This document shows, piece after piece, positions 5,176 to 7,328 of a stretch of 7,328 nucleotides of DNA. The notes below the pieces were generated by a model. That model was not told where the DNA came from. It saw nothing but the letters and a program-made list of their open reading frames with translations, and ran no database searches. Origin of the DNA: an uncultured Acidobacteriota bacterium (GTDB lineage: Bacteria; Acidobacteriota; Blastocatellia; RBC074); contig CALBSU010000270.1 of NCBI GenBank assembly GCA_937967285.1, positions 1 to 7,328 on the forward strand, given 5' to 3'. Both the position numbers and the translations under genes were made by a program. The first letter of the stretch is position 1, and each line of letters opens with the position of its first letter.

Positions 5176-6375
5176 GTGCATATGATAATCAGACCCCCGA
5201 AAACATTTGCGAAGACGGATCACCCGTTCAGGCTGTGGATGATCGCTCTGCTCCTCGGACTGGTCTTTGCGGGAGCGCCCTCGATTCAGGCGCAGAACCG
5301 CTCGACGGCCGTTCCGCCGCAGGAGCTCTACGGCGGAATCGAAATCGGAGCCAAGGGCATCAAAAGCCTTGTTCTGAGGGTGGTCAACGGGGACGAGGGA
5401 TACAACGTCAGTATTCTCAACGCCGAGGTGATCAACACCACCCTTGTCCAGACGCGCGACGGGAAGTTCACGCAGCAGGCGATCCGGGATACCGGGCAGG
5501 TTGTCCAGAGGTTCTACCAGCGCATGATTCAGGAGTTCAAAGTGCCCGCCGATCAGATCAACATCATCGGCAGCAGCGGCCTTATCGGGGACAATCCACT
5601 CGATATCACCGACGAGATCAAGCGCCGGATCGGAGTGGAGATTGAGTTTCTGGACGTCGAGACCGAGGTCCAGTTGACGATTGCCGGAACGATCCCGCGC
5701 CGTTACAGGGTCGGTCGCACGTGGTACGACAACCGCAGCGTCTCGGTCATGGTCGATATCGGAAGCGGGAACACGAAAGGCGGCTATCAGCAGTTGCGCC
5801 AGGTGGCGATCGGACGTCCGGATTACGATTACGTGAGCTGGGGAATGCCGATCGGGACCGTGACCTTCACCAACGAGGTCAGCAAGGCCGCCGGCGGAGA
5901 CGCCGATCTGCAGTCATTCATCAAACGGTCACAGGAACTCAGCCTCACGATGCTCAGGCCGTCGATCAGGACCGAGGTGTCGAGAAAACCCGGACTGCTC
6001 AACCGAAAGAAGGTCTACGTCTCCGGCGGAATCGTCTGGTCGATGATCACGCTGCTGCATCCGGAAGACAGGCGCTCCTACATTCCGGTCACCCTTAACG
6101 ATATCAACACCTTCTATCAGCGCGTGACGACGGACCCGGATGGCCTGCTCAACCCGGACCTCTCCGGGATCCGGAACGCTTCGGTCCGTGAAGAGGCTGA
6201 GCGGGAGGTCGAATCGGTCAGGAACACCTTCACTACCAAAAACCTTGTCGCCGGGGCTGAGGTCCTCAAAGCGGTCGCCAACGAACTCGGGTTTCCCGGT
6301 AAAACGCTGATCTTCGCCAGATTCGGCTACCTTTCCTGGGTGCTCAACTACGTCAGACTTCAGGCCGAGCAGTAA
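5176..6375 (+). CDS. Exported Ppx/GppA-family (ASKHA fold) protein
   Basis: The family comprises exopolyphosphatases and guanosine pentaphosphate phosphatases, normally cytoplasmic. Here 399 residues begin with a signal peptide (hydrophobic core about 20-34, likely cleavage IQA|QN after residue 39). Family motifs appear in order: phosphate-1 GGIEIGAKGIK (53-63); GSSGLIGDN (132-140); IEFLDVETEVQL (156-167), where E164 aligns by eye with the catalytic Glu of Ppx; phosphate-2 DIGSGNTKGGY (194-204); WGMPIGTVTFTNE (222-234), equivalent to the Ppx SxPLGxVxLTE element; YVSGGI (281-286); and an AGAEVLKAVANELGF helix (359-373). The usual IDLGSNS reads IEIGAKG, and the Glu ending DIGGGSTE is K201, so catalysis is doubtful. 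There is no HD or other C-terminal domain, so it corresponds to the two-domain core. The start is GTG at 5176, with AGGA five bases upstream; ATG at 5182 is the alternative. It lies 36 bases after the preceding gene and ends the operon. Confidence 0.85.
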   Translation: MHMIIRPPKTFAKTDHPFRLWMIALLLGLVFAGAPSIQAQNRSTAVPPQELYGGIEIGAKGIKSLVLRVVNGDEGYNVSILNAEVINTTLVQTRDGKFTQQAIRDTGQVVQRFYQRMIQEFKVPADQINIIGSSGLIGDNPLDITDEIKRRIGVEIEFLDVETEVQLTIAGTIPRRYRVGRTWYDNRSVSVMVDIGSGNTKGGYQQLRQVAIGRPDYDYVSWGMPIGTVTFTNEVSKAAGGDADLQSFIKRSQELSLTMLRPSIRTEVSRKPGLLNRKKVYVSGGIVWSMITLLHPEDRRSYIPVTLNDINTFYQRVTTDPDGLLNPDLSGIRNASVREEAEREVESVRNTFTTKNLVAGAEVLKAVANELGFPGKTLIFARFGYLSWVLNYVRLQAEQ

Positions 6376-6381
6376 CCGAAT

Positions 6382-7328
6382 TCAGTCGATCAGTCCGGCC
6401 AGTTCGGCGAGGAAATCATTGAGATCCGGCGGCGCCGGCCCGCCGCCCATGACGAAATCGGGCTTCCCGCCGCCACGTCCTCCGATCCGATCGCAGGCAG
6501 CCTTCATTATCTTGTTGAGGTCGACTGACACGTTTTCCGAACGGGCGAAGACGAGGCGCGCTGACTCGCCCTCGCGAGTTCCGAGGAGCGCGACGACCTG
6601 TCCCGCCTCGACCAGCCGGTGAGCGATCATTTTAACCTCCTCGAATGGTCTGACATCGAAACCCGTCGTTATCACGCGAATGCCGCTTCGTTCGACTGCG
6701 GCGGCGAGCAGGCTTTCGGAGATCATTTTCGCCTCGATCAGCGCCAGTTCCCTCACCCTGCGGCTGAGCTGCTTGTTCTCATCCTGCAGTCTGGCGATCG
6801 ATGAAATCAGTTCGTCCCGGCCGACGCTCAGCATGAGCGATGCGTTGTCAGCGGCGCCGACGGCGGAGCGGAATTCTGCCAGCGCTCTCAGGCCGCAGCA
6901 GAAATGGACTCTGATCATGCGCTTGGCCCGCTCCCAGCTCCTGACCGCGATCAGGCCGATCTCTCCCGTCCGCACGACATGGGTTCCACCGCACGGCGAC
7001 CAGTCGAAATCCTCGATCTCAATTACACGCACGCAGTCCGCGATGAAGCTCTCCTTGCGCAGCGGCAGTCTGGAAGCCTCTTTGGGAGAGACCTCGTGCG
7101 AGCGGACCAAACGGTCATCAAAGACGATCCGGTTCGCCAGATCTTCCGCCCGGCGTATGACCTGATCGATGTCGTCCGGTGGATTGTCGAACGCCAGATC
7201 GATCTCGGTCCAGCGATCCGTGATGCGGAAGCCGCGCGTCTCCGCGCCGTAGAGCTGGAAGAACGCCTGAGAAAGCACATGCTGTCCGGTGTGCTGCTGC
7301 ATCAACTCAAGGCGCCGGTCACGGTCGA
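6382..7328 (-). CDS. AlaX-like alanyl-tRNA editing protein with DHHA1 domain (N-terminus cut by window edge)
   Basis: The frame is open to the right edge, so the N-terminal part is missing and 314 residues are visible. The editing domain shows the zinc site of the AlaX/AlaRS editing family: HTGQH (7281-7293, preceded by LELMQQ) and SPCGGTHV around 6982-6999, together giving the HxxxH and CxxxH ligands. This domain hydrolyses Ser- or Gly-tRNA(Ala) made in error by alanyl-tRNA synthetase. A short coiled segment (LQDENKQLSRRVREL, around 6745-6790) leads to a C-terminal DHHA1 domain ending with the Gly-rich RIGGRGGGKPDFVMGGG (6439-6489), which in AlaRS and long AlaX proteins mediates dimer formation and tRNA contact. 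There is no sign of the catalytic or recognition domains of AlaRS in the visible part, and the length fits AlaX-L (about 390-400). The TTG at 7303-7305 is an internal Leu codon, not a start. Its stop faces that of the Ppx-like gene at 6 bases. Confidence 0.9.
   Translation of the reverse strand, partial: DRDRRLELMQQHTGQHVLSQAFFQLYGAETRGFRITDRWTEIDLAFDNPPDDIDQVIRRAEDLANRIVFDDRLVRSHEVSPKEASRLPLRKESFIADCVRVIEIEDFDWSPCGGTHVVRTGEIGLIAVRSWERAKRMIRVHFCCGLRALAEFRSAVGAADNASLMLSVGRDELISSIARLQDENKQLSRRVRELALIEAKMISESLLAAAVERSGIRVITTGFDVRPFEEVKMIAHRLVEAGQVVALLGTREGESARLVFARSENVSVDLNKIMKAACDRIGGRGGGKPDFVMGGGPAPPDLNDFLAELAGLID

Noticed and set aside
1..7328. Many GATC sites across the window
   Set aside because: They follow from frequent use of Ile ATC and Asp GAT/GAC codons after G and C, and show no clustering that suggests an origin or mismatch-repair signal.

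Overview
The window looks like a chromosomal segment of a Gram-negative bacterium with moderately high GC. My best guess is Acidobacteriota, possibly a Blastocatellia-like lineage. This is inferred from gene style: secreted PQQ-like propellers starting with a WPQWRGP motif, an M48 protease with a Pro/Arg-rich tail, cysteine-pair zinc-ribbon proteins and Pro/Thr-rich membrane proteins. There is no rRNA or other marker gene to prove it. I see no tRNA, CRISPR array, insertion sequence or phage gene.

Layout. (1) 2-271 (+) is the C-terminal end of a CPA2-type cation/proton antiporter, closed by a very clear intrinsic terminator (275-308). (2) 338-1573 (-) encodes a secreted PQQ-like beta-propeller protein that converges on the antiporter. 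(3) 1574-2073 is a divergent, AT-richer control region. It carries five copies of ATCAGG in strictly alternating orientation, a perfect TATAAT box and a second promoter candidate. (4) 2074-3144 (+) encodes an exported M48 zinc metalloprotease with a two-copy RPTL(K/R)R tail, followed by a strong terminator (3169-3208). (5) 3209-3580 is a non-coding leader with small hairpins that could pair in alternative ways.

(6) 3581-6375 (+) holds three closely spaced genes that look like one operon. The first is a cytoplasmic multi-zinc-ribbon protein with an Ala/Glu-rich coiled coil and a C-terminal membrane anchor. The second is an exported Gln/Pro-rich protein with one C-terminal transmembrane helix. 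The third is a Ppx/GppA-family (ASKHA fold) protein with a signal peptide. (7) 6382-7328 (-) encodes an AlaX/DHHA1-type alanyl-tRNA editing protein, cut by the window edge, whose stop lies only 6 bases from the stop of the Ppx-like gene.

The most interesting part is the operon at 3581-6375. It would place a polyphosphatase/actin-like fold outside the cytoplasm, next to two single-span membrane proteins, one carrying a zinc-binding head in the cytoplasm. Two residues that are acidic in catalytic Ppx enzymes appear changed, so the protein may bind or signal rather than hydrolyse. I cannot name this system. The prediction is that the three products form a membrane-spanning assembly, and it rests on topology and gene order only.
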